From: Methanosarcinaceae archaeon
Lineage (GTDB): Archaea > Halobacteriota > Methanosarcinia > Methanosarcinales > Methanosarcinaceae
Direction of reading: 5' to 3'
NCBI GenBank assembly: GCA_020793555.1
Contig: DQIO01000323.1
Location: forward strand, 8,809-22,925
Length of the DNA: 14,117 nucleotides
Shown: piece by piece, positions 6,481 through 12,919 of the stretch
How positions within the stretch are numbered: position 1 is the stretch's first letter
Layout of the letters: each line of letters starts with the position of its first letter
The notes under the pieces: generated by a model
Told to the model about the DNA's origin: nothing
The model's input: only the letters and a program-made list of their open reading frames with translations
Database searches by the model: none
Made by a program: the position numbers and the translations under genes

Positions 6481-7095
6481 ATGGCACCGCTCGAAACATT
6501 TGTGGTCGAGTCAACTATTCCAGAGGAAGCCGAGCATTACAAACATATCATAAGTGATGCGATTACTGACCTGGTGCTTGCACAGGCGATCGAACAGATC
6601 AGGGTAGTGGTTAAACCTGAAGATTCCTTGTTTCAGATGATGATGATTCTTCGAGGCGGTATGCCCCCTGTGAAAGTTTCCGATTTTGCACATGTTGGAG
6701 AAGGAACGTTCGGGGAGAGTGAGATTGTGATCGATATTGATAATGAAGCATACCTTCCACAATTGCTTGAGAATCTGTGGGAGATGTGCGGGCGTATCAA
6801 TGTACACCAGCCTGAGAGAAAAACAGTGTCTATGACTTGTGAAAATCCACTTGAACATATCTCTGAGATCGAAGAGATGGTTATTGAAGACCCGCAAAGG
6901 ACATTGAAGTCAAAGCTTGTCGATATGGCAATAAGGGCTACACCGGAAGGATTCAGGGTGCGATATCATTCACTTACTGGAAATCATTTTATTTTTGTGG
7001 CAACAGAAGATATCATGAAAAAGGAGTGGATAGAGGAAGCTCATAAGATGCTGGATGAATTGACAGGAGGTGAGCCAAGTGGCAGCAGTTCTTGA
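6481..7095 (+). CDS. mmp17: Methanogenesis marker protein 17 (MCR-activation complex subunit)
   Basis: A soluble 204-residue protein of the Mmp17 family, reported as a member of the MCR activation complex. It is mixed alpha/beta with no membrane segment. Two cysteines, C103 (WEMCGR) and C120 (MTCEN), are candidate ligands or contacts. The start ATG 6481 follows GGAGG (6469-6473) by 7 bases and the mmp15 stop by 2 bases. The 3' end overlaps mmp7 by 17 bases, so the last residues (about GEPSGSSS) are encoded by the mmp7 ribosome binding site and first codons, and may be unconserved. Confidence 0.9.
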   Translation: MAPLETFVVESTIPEEAEHYKHIISDAITDLVLAQAIEQIRVVVKPEDSLFQMMMILRGGMPPVKVSDFAHVGEGTFGESEIVIDIDNEAYLPQLLENLWEMCGRINVHQPERKTVSMTCENPLEHISEIEEMVIEDPQRTLKSKLVDMAIRATPEGFRVRYHSLTGNHFIFVATEDIMKKEWIEEAHKMLDELTGGEPSGSSS

Positions 7096-8014
7096 ACCTT
7101 ATGTTTACGAAGGTGGAATACATAAACACGGTTTGCTCCTTGAACTTTTGGAGGATCTGGGTGGATTTTTGATACAGAAGATTCCTGCAGCTACAGAAGT
7201 CACACTTATCATGCTAATTCCCAATAAAGATATACACTTGATGGAAGAACTTGCAATCAAGTTGCTTGGAAAAATAAAAAGATCACCACTTACGGGCACA
7301 GAGATTGCAGTTGTGTCTCCTACACTTGCATATCACCATTTGCCACATTCGGCATGTGATATTGCAGAGTTCTTGCGCCGTGGTGGTGCAAATACCAACA
7401 TGATTGGGCTTGCAAGAGGTATGGGACGAAGGGTTGCGCTATCTGGTGATTATGAGAGAAAGCTCATCAATGAGCATGATATCGCATTGTTCTCATTTGG
7501 GACATTTCGTGACTGTATTGTCAATAAGAAACCGAAGTTATTTGAGGGCATTGACATTCCTGTTGTGGTAACGGGTGCGCCCGATATCAAGACAGAAGAT
7601 ATTCCAAATGCGGATATGTACATTGGCGGGATAGGAAGGGTTTCACATCGTCTGCGTAAAGGATCGGAATTGGAAGGTCTTGACAAGATGAACGAAATGG
7701 TCAGTGAAATGGTTAACATGGTTCGGGAAGATATTTCCAAAGATCCTCTTGCGGTTTTACCTGCAAGGGTCATGAAAGAGATCAAAGATCAGATACCTGA
7801 GATTGAGCATGTTTTAACTCCTGCGCCTATTACAATTCAGCTTGATGGGCTTCGTGTTAAGTTACCTTATGATGAGTTCCATGAGAAGGTTGGGAATATC
7901 GAATTCGATGAGGGTCCGCTATTATCAGAAATGGCAAATATCATGCCATCAAAAATGAAAAATTATATATTGATTAAGATACAACGTAAATCAGAAGTTG
8001 GTTTTGTAATATAA
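7079..8014 (+). CDS. mmp7: Methanogenesis marker protein 7 (MCR-activation complex subunit)
   Basis: A soluble 311-residue protein of the Mmp7 family, reported in the MCR activation complex; its length fits the family (about 300). The most conserved-looking core is HLPHSACDIAEF (C93) followed by LRRGGANTNMIGLARGMGRR, and a second Cys (C146) lies in FRDCIVNKK. These may be cluster or protein contacts. The start is GTG 7079, 4 bases after GGAGGTGA (7067-7074), a full match to the archaeal anti-Shine-Dalgarno sequence. An in-frame GTG at 7070 lies inside that site and is rejected. The gene overlaps mmp17 by 17 bases. It is the last gene of the cluster, followed by two T-runs. Confidence 0.92.
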   Translation: MAAVLEPYVYEGGIHKHGLLLELLEDLGGFLIQKIPAATEVTLIMLIPNKDIHLMEELAIKLLGKIKRSPLTGTEIAVVSPTLAYHHLPHSACDIAEFLRRGGANTNMIGLARGMGRRVALSGDYERKLINEHDIALFSFGTFRDCIVNKKPKLFEGIDIPVVVTGAPDIKTEDIPNADMYIGGIGRVSHRLRKGSELEGLDKMNEMVSEMVNMVREDISKDPLAVLPARVMKEIKDQIPEIEHVLTPAPITIQLDGLRVKLPYDEFHEKVGNIEFDEGPLLSEMANIMPSKMKNYILIKIQRKSEVGFVI

Positions 8015-8027
8015 TTTTTCCATTTTT
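8015..8027 (+). terminator. T-rich probable archaeal terminator after mmp7
   Basis: Two runs of five T (8015-8019 and 8023-8027) follow the mmp7 stop directly, with no stem-loop. Archaeal RNA polymerase commonly terminates at such T-runs. Only 45 bases separate mmp7 from the next gene, so partial read-through is possible. Confidence 0.4.
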
Positions 8028-8059
8028 ATCTGTAACAAAATGTATAAGGAACTTGCTCC

Positions 8060-8503
8060 ATGGAAATTGAAAAAATTAGGGAAATTTTGAAAAAGGAACC
8101 TGAGGATGCTGTAGATGAACTTCTTGTTGATGTCAAGAAGAGATATGGTGAAATTCCATATATCATGAATTTCATGAAGGATATGCCTGAACTTTTAATC
8201 CCAAAGGTCATATACGATAATTCTATCATGCGTGAGTTCAAGCGCATGGATCCAAAAACGGTGGAGTTGATATCGATAGGTGTTTCCTCTGCTCTTCGTT
8301 GTGAACACTGTTTGAAGATGCATATCAGGATTGCAAACCGTTTAGGGATCACAAAAGAGGAGATATTTGATGCAATTTTGATAGGGGGCACATTGTCCAA
8401 TGCGTCTGTGCTTGCCGAAGGTACACGAGCACTTGATTCTGAACTTTCCTGTGAGGAAGATACTGGCGAAATTTGCGATGTGTGTGACCTCTCAATTGAT
8501 TAA
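8060..8503 (+). CDS. AhpD-like / carboxymuconolactone decarboxylase-family thiol protein with C-terminal Cys tail
   Basis: This 147-residue protein carries the AhpD-type active-site arrangement: E69, then C81-x2-C84-x3-H88 (CEHCLKMH), with the Glu 12 residues before the first Cys as in AhpD. These proteins act as small disulfide reductases or peroxidase partners; the actual partner is not shown here. The C-terminal tail is unusual: after the usual helical end (ALDSELS) come C131 and C139-x2-C142 (CDVC) among acidic residues, which could bind metal or form an extra redox pair. ATG 8060 follows a weak AAGGA site (8046-8050). It is 45 bases after mmp7 and 21 bases before the metalloprotease gene. 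The family is clear; substrate and partner are not. Confidence 0.85.
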   Translation: MEIEKIREILKKEPEDAVDELLVDVKKRYGEIPYIMNFMKDMPELLIPKVIYDNSIMREFKRMDPKTVELISIGVSSALRCEHCLKMHIRIANRLGITKEEIFDAILIGGTLSNASVLAEGTRALDSELSCEEDTGEICDVCDLSID

Positions 8504-8524
8504 GAAGATTAAGCGAAAAGTATC

Positions 8525-9238
8525 ATGTCAGAAAAGTATTATGATGTTACAATTTTTATTATTACTTTTTTAGTTCTTATATCTATATCACAGGTTGCAT
8601 CAGCTTCTGCTGAATATCCAAAGTTATTGGATGTTCCATGGGATCATTCTCCAATCACGGTTTTTATTGATGATGTGTATGTTCCGCCACATTATAGTCC
8701 AACCTATCGAACGCAGGTTGAATCTGCTCTTTTGTATTGGGAGGATGGTGGCAATGGGAAACTGGACTTTACACCGTATTTTGAGATCGTTGATACGGAT
8801 GATGCGGATATACGCATTATGTGGGTTGAAAATATTGAAGAGGTAATAGGTACCAAAGAAGGTGTTGCAGGTTTTTGGAGTCCATATGTGGTTAATGGGG
8901 TGTACCTGCGTGGTGATATTGTGCTTGAGGTCGGGAATTACCAGGGTTATGCATGGCGCCAGTATGGGGATCTGAATATGTTTTTGGTCGCAAAGCACGA
9001 ATTGGGTCATGCACTGGGGCTTGCGCACAGTAATGATAGGAAGGATATTATGTATCCTACATACGAGGAGAGGGACAATGTGAATCCATTGTTGCTGAGT
9101 GCAACACGTCCGATCTTGTTGGTCTTTGGCGTTGTTTCTTTGGCAGTGATCGGGTTTTTACTTGTTAGCTGGCGACGTTGTAAACGAAAAAGGGAACAGC
9201 TTGAGATGGAATTGTTTGGCGAGAGTGAACATTTATGA
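8525..9238 (+). CDS. Membrane-anchored matrixin-like zinc metalloprotease
   Basis: A 237-residue secreted protease. Residues 9-29 form a hydrophobic signal segment with likely cleavage after ASA (29/30). The zinc site is HELGHALGLAH (H158, E159, H162, H168), the full metzincin motif HExxHxxGxxH, and the Met-turn is DIMYP (M176), placing it with matrixins. No cysteine-switch propeptide is seen. Only about 20 residues after the Met-turn comes one membrane helix (about 196-216) and a basic tail (RRCKRKRE), so the catalytic domain would sit on the outer face of the cytoplasmic membrane. Start ATG 8525 has no strong ribosome binding site. It lies between the AhpD-like gene (21 bases upstream) and the alkyltransferase gene (6 bases downstream), suggesting one transcript. 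The protein substrate is unknown. Confidence 0.88.
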   Translation: MSEKYYDVTIFIITFLVLISISQVASASAEYPKLLDVPWDHSPITVFIDDVYVPPHYSPTYRTQVESALLYWEDGGNGKLDFTPYFEIVDTDDADIRIMWVENIEEVIGTKEGVAGFWSPYVVNGVYLRGDIVLEVGNYQGYAWRQYGDLNMFLVAKHELGHALGLAHSNDRKDIMYPTYEERDNVNPLLLSATRPILLVFGVVSLAVIGFLLVSWRRCKRKREQLEMELFGESEHL

Positions 9239-9244
9239 GCAATT

Positions 9245-9622
9245 ATGAACTCTGATGATCTTTACAGTGATATTTCAAGATATTTGAAAGGCGAGATGGT
9301 TGATTTTTTAAAATACGAACCGGATCTGTCCAATCTCACTGAATTTGAACAAGATGTGTTAAATGAGACACGAAAAATCCTTTATGGCACGACCATCACT
9401 TATTCGGAACTCGCAGACCGCATCGGCAGTAGCGGAAGTGCAAGGGCCGTGGGGCAGGCATTGTCCAAAAATCCGTATCCTATTGTGATCCCGTGCCACA
9501 GGGTGGTTGCAAGATCGGGAATTGGGGGATACAGTGGTGGAGTTGAATTGAAGAAGAGGTTACTTGATCTTGAAGCGAAAGATATAACGGTACATTCATC
9601 TGCGGTTCATTTTTCAAATTGA
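9245..9622 (+). CDS. ogt: Methylated-DNA--[protein]-cysteine S-methyltransferase (O6-alkylguanine-DNA alkyltransferase), short form
   Basis: A suicide DNA-repair protein that moves alkyl groups from O6-alkylguanine to its own cysteine. The active site IPCHRVV (C84) is complete, and the DNA-binding part is recognisable: TYSELADRIG, then SARAVGQALSKNPYPI, and GIGGYSGG after the active site. At 125 residues it is shorter than typical Ogt/MGMT (about 150-170); the N-terminal domain is reduced to about 30 residues before EFEQDVLNETRKI. ATG 9245 follows the protease stop by 6 bases with no clear ribosome binding site; an ATG at 9235 is out of frame. The gene end lies inside a 21-bp palindrome. Confidence 0.9.
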   Translation: MNSDDLYSDISRYLKGEMVDFLKYEPDLSNLTEFEQDVLNETRKILYGTTITYSELADRIGSSGSARAVGQALSKNPYPIVIPCHRVVARSGIGGYSGGVELKKRLLDLEAKDITVHSSAVHFSN

Positions 9623-9628
9623 AAAATG
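9608..9628. promoter_or_regulatory. Perfect palindrome across the ogt stop codon, just upstream of a TATA-like box
   Basis: CATTTTTCAA (9608-9617) and its exact complement TTGAAAAATG (9619-9628) flank a single A. As RNA it could fold into an 8-bp stem with a 5-base loop; as DNA it is a symmetric site. It lies 14 bases before a TATA-like ATATATTA (9643-9650), so it could be an operator for the envelope operon or a terminator for the upstream genes. Confidence 0.45.
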
Positions 9629-9642
9629 TGGAAAGACCTATC

Positions 9643-9650
9643 ATATATTA
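9643..9650 (+). promoter_or_regulatory. Candidate TATA box for the envelope/ABC operon
   Basis: ATATATTA at 9643-9650 lies about 50 bases before the preferred start codon at 9698, predicting transcription start near 9670-9675. The upstream bases are A-rich, as in a BRE. It is the only TATA-like stretch in the short gap after the alkyltransferase gene. Confidence 0.35.
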
Positions 9651-9697
9651 CTTCAAAGGAATATAACCAGAATATCAAACAATGTGGGGGCACATCT

Positions 9698-10792
9698 ATG
9701 GGGAAAAGGATACCAAACTTACACTTATACTTACACTTATACTTGCACTTATGTGTATGTGCAATAATATTGATATTAGCAACCGCAAACGTTGCTTGTT
9801 CTGAAACTTTTCCACCCAACGTATGGGAGTTTACAAAAGATTATTACGATGTGTATGGGGAACCCTCATTATCCGCATCTGTGATTGGAGACCTTGAGTT
9901 CGAAAACGGAGAAACATCCCGGATATTCATTCGGTTGACCAATGAGGGAGAAATAATTGGGTTTGAGAATGAAAGAATGCCAATAACATCCAATGAGTCT
10001 ATGGACGCCCAAAAGGAGTTACATCTGGAAGATGACATTACCACAGCAATAAATATCCAGGCAACCCTGGAAAATAATAATAATAATAATGAGGCACCTG
10101 TGAAAATATCAAGCGGTCTTGTGCATGGGGGGTTTCTGAGAAGCGGCGAATCATCAAAGCCTCTGGGATTTGACATAGAGATATTCAACAATGCACCTTC
10201 AGGTACATATAAACTGAACTTATCTCTCACATACCAATACCAGAAGGAAGTACAGGTGGAAGGATACCCGGACGAAGAACTTGATCTATGGTATATTACA
10301 AAGAACCAGACCCTGCCGATCTTCATCAAAGTGAAACCCGATGTCGATCTTGTTGTCGAGAATGTCAGGTCCGAACTTATGCCCGAAAAAGAGGGCATGG
10401 TTTACATCACATATAAGAACACAGGGACCGAGACAGCCGAAGATGCAGTCGCCAGCATAAGTGTGACTGACCCTTTCACCACCATCGATGACCGGGAATT
10501 CCTTGGCACCCTCAAACCTGGCGATTCTTACGAAGCACAATACAGGATCGAAGTGGATAAAACTGCCATGCCCAAAACCTATTGGGTTGAAACTGAAGTA
10601 GAATATAAGGATAGATACGGCGGAGCAAGTGAAACGGGTGTGCTCAAAGCACCTGTGAATGTGGGCGAAAAGTTGTCACTTGGTGAAAAGATCGGGATGA
10701 CTGGAACTCATATTGGAATTGCCGGAGTTTTGGGTGTTATCGGAGTTGGTATATATGCTATCAGAATTAGAAAGAAGAATGAAAGTCGTTGA
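9698..10792 (+). CDS. Secreted, C-terminally membrane-anchored S-layer/CARDB-like protein (paralogue 1)
   Basis: The preferred start is ATG 9698 (364 residues), because it begins directly with a signal peptide (MGKRIPN, then hydrophobic residues to about 34, ending NVACS before ETFPP); the upstream in-frame ATG 9626 lies in the palindrome and adds 24 polar residues. The mature part is beta-rich: an N-terminal domain opening PPNVWEFTKDYYDVYG, a middle with GTYKLNLSLTYQYQKEVQVEG, then a CARDB/NEW3-like immunoglobulin fold (VYITYKNTGTETAEDA, later FLGTLKPGDSYEAQYRIEVD). One membrane helix near the end (IGIAGVLGVIGVGIYAI) is followed by the basic tail RIRKKNESR. It is clearly related to the next gene. 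A 12-bp tandem repeat encodes part of the signal peptide, and (AAT)6 encodes six Asn. Function unknown; its place before an ABC-2 transporter suggests an envelope or export accessory role. Confidence 0.8.
   Translation: MGKRIPNLHLYLHLYLHLCVCAIILILATANVACSETFPPNVWEFTKDYYDVYGEPSLSASVIGDLEFENGETSRIFIRLTNEGEIIGFENERMPITSNESMDAQKELHLEDDITTAINIQATLENNNNNNEAPVKISSGLVHGGFLRSGESSKPLGFDIEIFNNAPSGTYKLNLSLTYQYQKEVQVEGYPDEELDLWYITKNQTLPIFIKVKPDVDLVVENVRSELMPEKEGMVYITYKNTGTETAEDAVASISVTDPFTTIDDREFLGTLKPGDSYEAQYRIEVDKTAMPKTYWVETEVEYKDRYGGASETGVLKAPVNVGEKLSLGEKIGMTGTHIGIAGVLGVIGVGIYAIRIRKKNESR
9719..9754 (+). repeat. 12-bp tandem repeat inside a signal-peptide coding region
   Basis: TTACACTTATAC occurs twice in full (9719-9730, 9731-9742), followed by a diverged third unit (TTGCACTTATGT, 9743-9754). 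The repeat encodes LHLYLHLYLHLC at the start of the hydrophobic core of the signal peptide. Because the unit is a multiple of three, copy-number change would lengthen or shorten that core by four residues without a frameshift. Confidence 0.75.
10073..10090 (+). repeat. (AAT)6 trinucleotide repeat coding six Asn
   Basis: Six AAT codons in a row lie between GAA and GAG codons in paralogue 1. The tandem paralogue has no Asn run at the matching place (LQPNEAP), so the run looks like a local slippage expansion in a surface loop. Confidence 0.8.
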
Positions 10793-10864
10793 AAATGTTT
10801 GCAGGCCAACTTCACCAAAAAGTTATTACCAAGTAACAGCAAATTATCACCAATGGTGGCAAGT

Positions 10865-11926
10865 ATGAGAAAACTCATAATTCTTCTGATCCTTCTAATG
10901 ATGTTGCCCGCAGTCCAGTCTCAGACAGGGACTGTGCCTCCGAATAAGTGGACATTTGTTGATGATTATTTTACTGTGTATGGCAGCCCTGAAATGATCG
11001 TGAGCACTTCAGGCAATCCGGAGTATAAGAGAGGTGACTCATCCACCATACTTATCCGGATAATGAATCAGGGAAAGATAGTGGGATTCGAAGTCGAGGA
11101 TGAAACAAATGACGCTAATGAGATAGCCTTGTCTAAGATAGAGCAGCAATTGGAATACAGTGCCACTACGGCTGTCGGGGTTATGGCATATCTTCAACCG
11201 AATGAGGCACCGCTGGACATAAAAACGGCACCGCAAAGCGCGGGCACTCTCATTTCCGGGCAGGTCTCCGAAGCATTGCAATTTGATATCAAGGTACTGG
11301 ATGATGCAGCCGCAGGTACGTACCCCCTGAATGTGAACCTCACTTACCAGTACCAGAAAGATGTACAGGTTGACGGCAATGCGACCAGTAACCAGATCGA
11401 TTACAACATGCTGTATAAAGAGATCGAGGAAAAACATACTATATTCATTACCATCAAAGAAGAAGCTGACTTTGAGGTCACAAATGTGGACAGCGAACTG
11501 TTACCTGACAATTCAGGCCTCATCAGAATCACTTTTAAGAATACAGGCGAGGAAACTGCATCTATCGCCACAGCAAGATTGAGACTTTCAGATCCGCTCA
11601 GCAGTACGGATTATACGGCATTCCTTGGTGACCTCAAACCTGATGATGAGATCGTTGCCGTGTTCAGTATCGATGTAGACGCTGATGCCAGCTACAAAAC
11701 GTATTCCATTAAAACAGAGATCGAATATGAAGATTCAGAGGGTAATACAAGGATATCAGACACGATCTATGTGCCCGCACAGGTAAGGGAACCTCTGGAA
11801 AGTGAAGGGATATTTCAAAATCCGCTGCTTTTAGGCGCAGTCATAATAATGATAGTTCTGGCAGTCTCAGCATACAGATACATGAAAAAGCGTGAGGGCG
11901 GGGGCGGAGAGGGCATCGATGAATGA
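10865..11926 (+). CDS. Secreted, C-terminally membrane-anchored S-layer/CARDB-like protein (paralogue 2)
   Basis: From ATG 10865 the protein has 353 residues and begins with a textbook signal peptide (MRKLIILLILLMMLPAVQS, cleavage near Q20). GGTGG (10855-10859) lies 5 bases before this ATG; in-frame starts further up (TTG 10799, ATG 10853) only add polar residues before the signal. Domain order follows paralogue 1: PPNKWTFVDDYFTVYG, GTYPLNVNLTYQYQKDVQVDG, an immunoglobulin-like part with IRITFKNTGEETAS and FLGDLKPDDEIVAVFSIDVD, then one membrane helix (LLLGAVIIMIVLAVSAY) and the tail RYMKKREGGGGEGIDE. The shared blocks show a tandem duplication that has since diverged. The end overlaps the ABC ATPase gene by 8 bases, tying it to the transporter. 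Function unknown. Confidence 0.82.
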   Translation: MRKLIILLILLMMLPAVQSQTGTVPPNKWTFVDDYFTVYGSPEMIVSTSGNPEYKRGDSSTILIRIMNQGKIVGFEVEDETNDANEIALSKIEQQLEYSATTAVGVMAYLQPNEAPLDIKTAPQSAGTLISGQVSEALQFDIKVLDDAAAGTYPLNVNLTYQYQKDVQVDGNATSNQIDYNMLYKEIEEKHTIFITIKEEADFEVTNVDSELLPDNSGLIRITFKNTGEETASIATARLRLSDPLSSTDYTAFLGDLKPDDEIVAVFSIDVDADASYKTYSIKTEIEYEDSEGNTRISDTIYVPAQVREPLESEGIFQNPLLLGAVIIMIVLAVSAYRYMKKREGGGGEGIDE

Positions 11927-12866
11927 TGAGAACATCATCAGAGTGAAAAAACTGGTGAAAAGATATAATGGATTCACAGCAGTAGATGGTGTTTCCTTTG
12001 ACATAAGACGAGGCGAGATACTAGGGCTGCTCGGTCCTAATGGAGCAGGTAAATCCACAATCATCTCTATCCTGTGCTGTATTCTGAAACCAACATCCGG
12101 CAGGGTGACCATCAACGGATTTGACATCGAGAAGAAGAAGAAGAACGAAATAAAAAAGATAATAGGTGTAGTGCCCCAGGAGATCAGCCTGTATCACACA
12201 CTGAGCGCCAGGGAAAACCTGACATTTTACGCAAAAATTTACGGTCTTTCAGATAAAGCACTCAAAGAAAAGACAGAATTCCTTCTGGATATGGTGGGAC
12301 TTACAGATCGGGGTGATGACATGTTAGAAGGTTATTCAGGAGGCATGAAACGCAGGATAAACATTGCTGTGGCACTCCTGCACGATCCTGAAATACTGAT
12401 CCTGGACGAACCCTCCACCGGCGTTGACCCGCAGAGCCGTAAGCGCATATACGACACGATCAGGAAACTGAATCAAAATGGGGTGACTGTACTTTTGACC
12501 ACTCACCAGATGGAAGATGCCGAGGACCTGTGTGACCGTATCGCCATAGTGGATAAAGGAAAACTCATTGCACTGGATACTTTACAGGGGCTTCTGGACA
12601 TGGTAGGCCAGAGTGACATCATCCATGTGATGACAAAGGGCATCCAGCCGGATACCGCAGAATCCATCCGGCAGATCGATACAGTTGAAAAAGTTTCAGT
12701 CGATGGTGGAAATATGGCCATCCAGCTGGTTCACGGCAGGGAAATGCTGGCAGGTATAATTGATACATTGACATCATCAGGAACAAGAGTAGAATCCATC
12801 CAGATAAAAGAACCCGATCTGGAAACGCTATTTCTTCACCTGACAGGTACGGCACTCAGGAAGTGA
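11919..12866 (+). CDS. ABC-2-type transporter ATP-binding protein
   Basis: A 315-residue cytoplasmic ATPase of the DrrA/NatA/CcmA-like exporter class. It has Walker A GPNGAGKS (39-46), a Q-loop (VVPQE), the signature YSGGMKRR (S140-G142), Walker B ILILDEPSTGVDP (D163, E164) and switch His196, plus a C-terminal domain of about 90 residues typical of drug or ion exporters. The start ATG 11919 gives MNDENIIRVKKLVKRY and lies 9 bases after GGAG (11906-11909); an in-frame GTG at 11892 is less likely, since it adds nine residues before the conserved start. The gene overlaps paralogue 2 by 8 bases and precedes its permease by 53 bases. All catalytic residues are intact. The substrate cannot be told from sequence. 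Confidence 0.93.
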   Translation: MNDENIIRVKKLVKRYNGFTAVDGVSFDIRRGEILGLLGPNGAGKSTIISILCCILKPTSGRVTINGFDIEKKKKNEIKKIIGVVPQEISLYHTLSARENLTFYAKIYGLSDKALKEKTEFLLDMVGLTDRGDDMLEGYSGGMKRRINIAVALLHDPEILILDEPSTGVDPQSRKRIYDTIRKLNQNGVTVLLTTHQMEDAEDLCDRIAIVDKGKLIALDTLQGLLDMVGQSDIIHVMTKGIQPDTAESIRQIDTVEKVSVDGGNMAIQLVHGREMLAGIIDTLTSSGTRVESIQIKEPDLETLFLHLTGTALRK

Positions 12867-12919
12867 GACATTGGGGAAGATCAACAAAATCGCAGCAGGG
12901 ATCGATCGAGGGATATGAC

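Noticed and set aside
9626..9697. 24-residue N-terminal extension of paralogue 1
   Set aside because: It would place polar residues before a complete signal peptide, and ATG 9626 lies within the palindrome and before the predicted transcription start.
9719..9754. CRISPR-like repeat
   Set aside because: Units are 12 bases with no spacers and are translated in frame, so it is a coding tandem repeat, not a CRISPR array.
9607..9819. - strand frame encoding a Lys/Cys repeat (KCKYKCKYKCK)
   Set aside because: It is the complement of the 12-bp tandem repeat and the palindrome. There is no ribosome binding site, and the + strand gene explains the region.
12863..12919. GTG start for the permease at 12863, and a 15-codon TTG frame at 12871
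   Set aside because: The GTG extension is polar and precedes the typical MKFN start, which has its own ribosome binding site. The TTG frame (ends 12918) is too short and lacks supporting signals.
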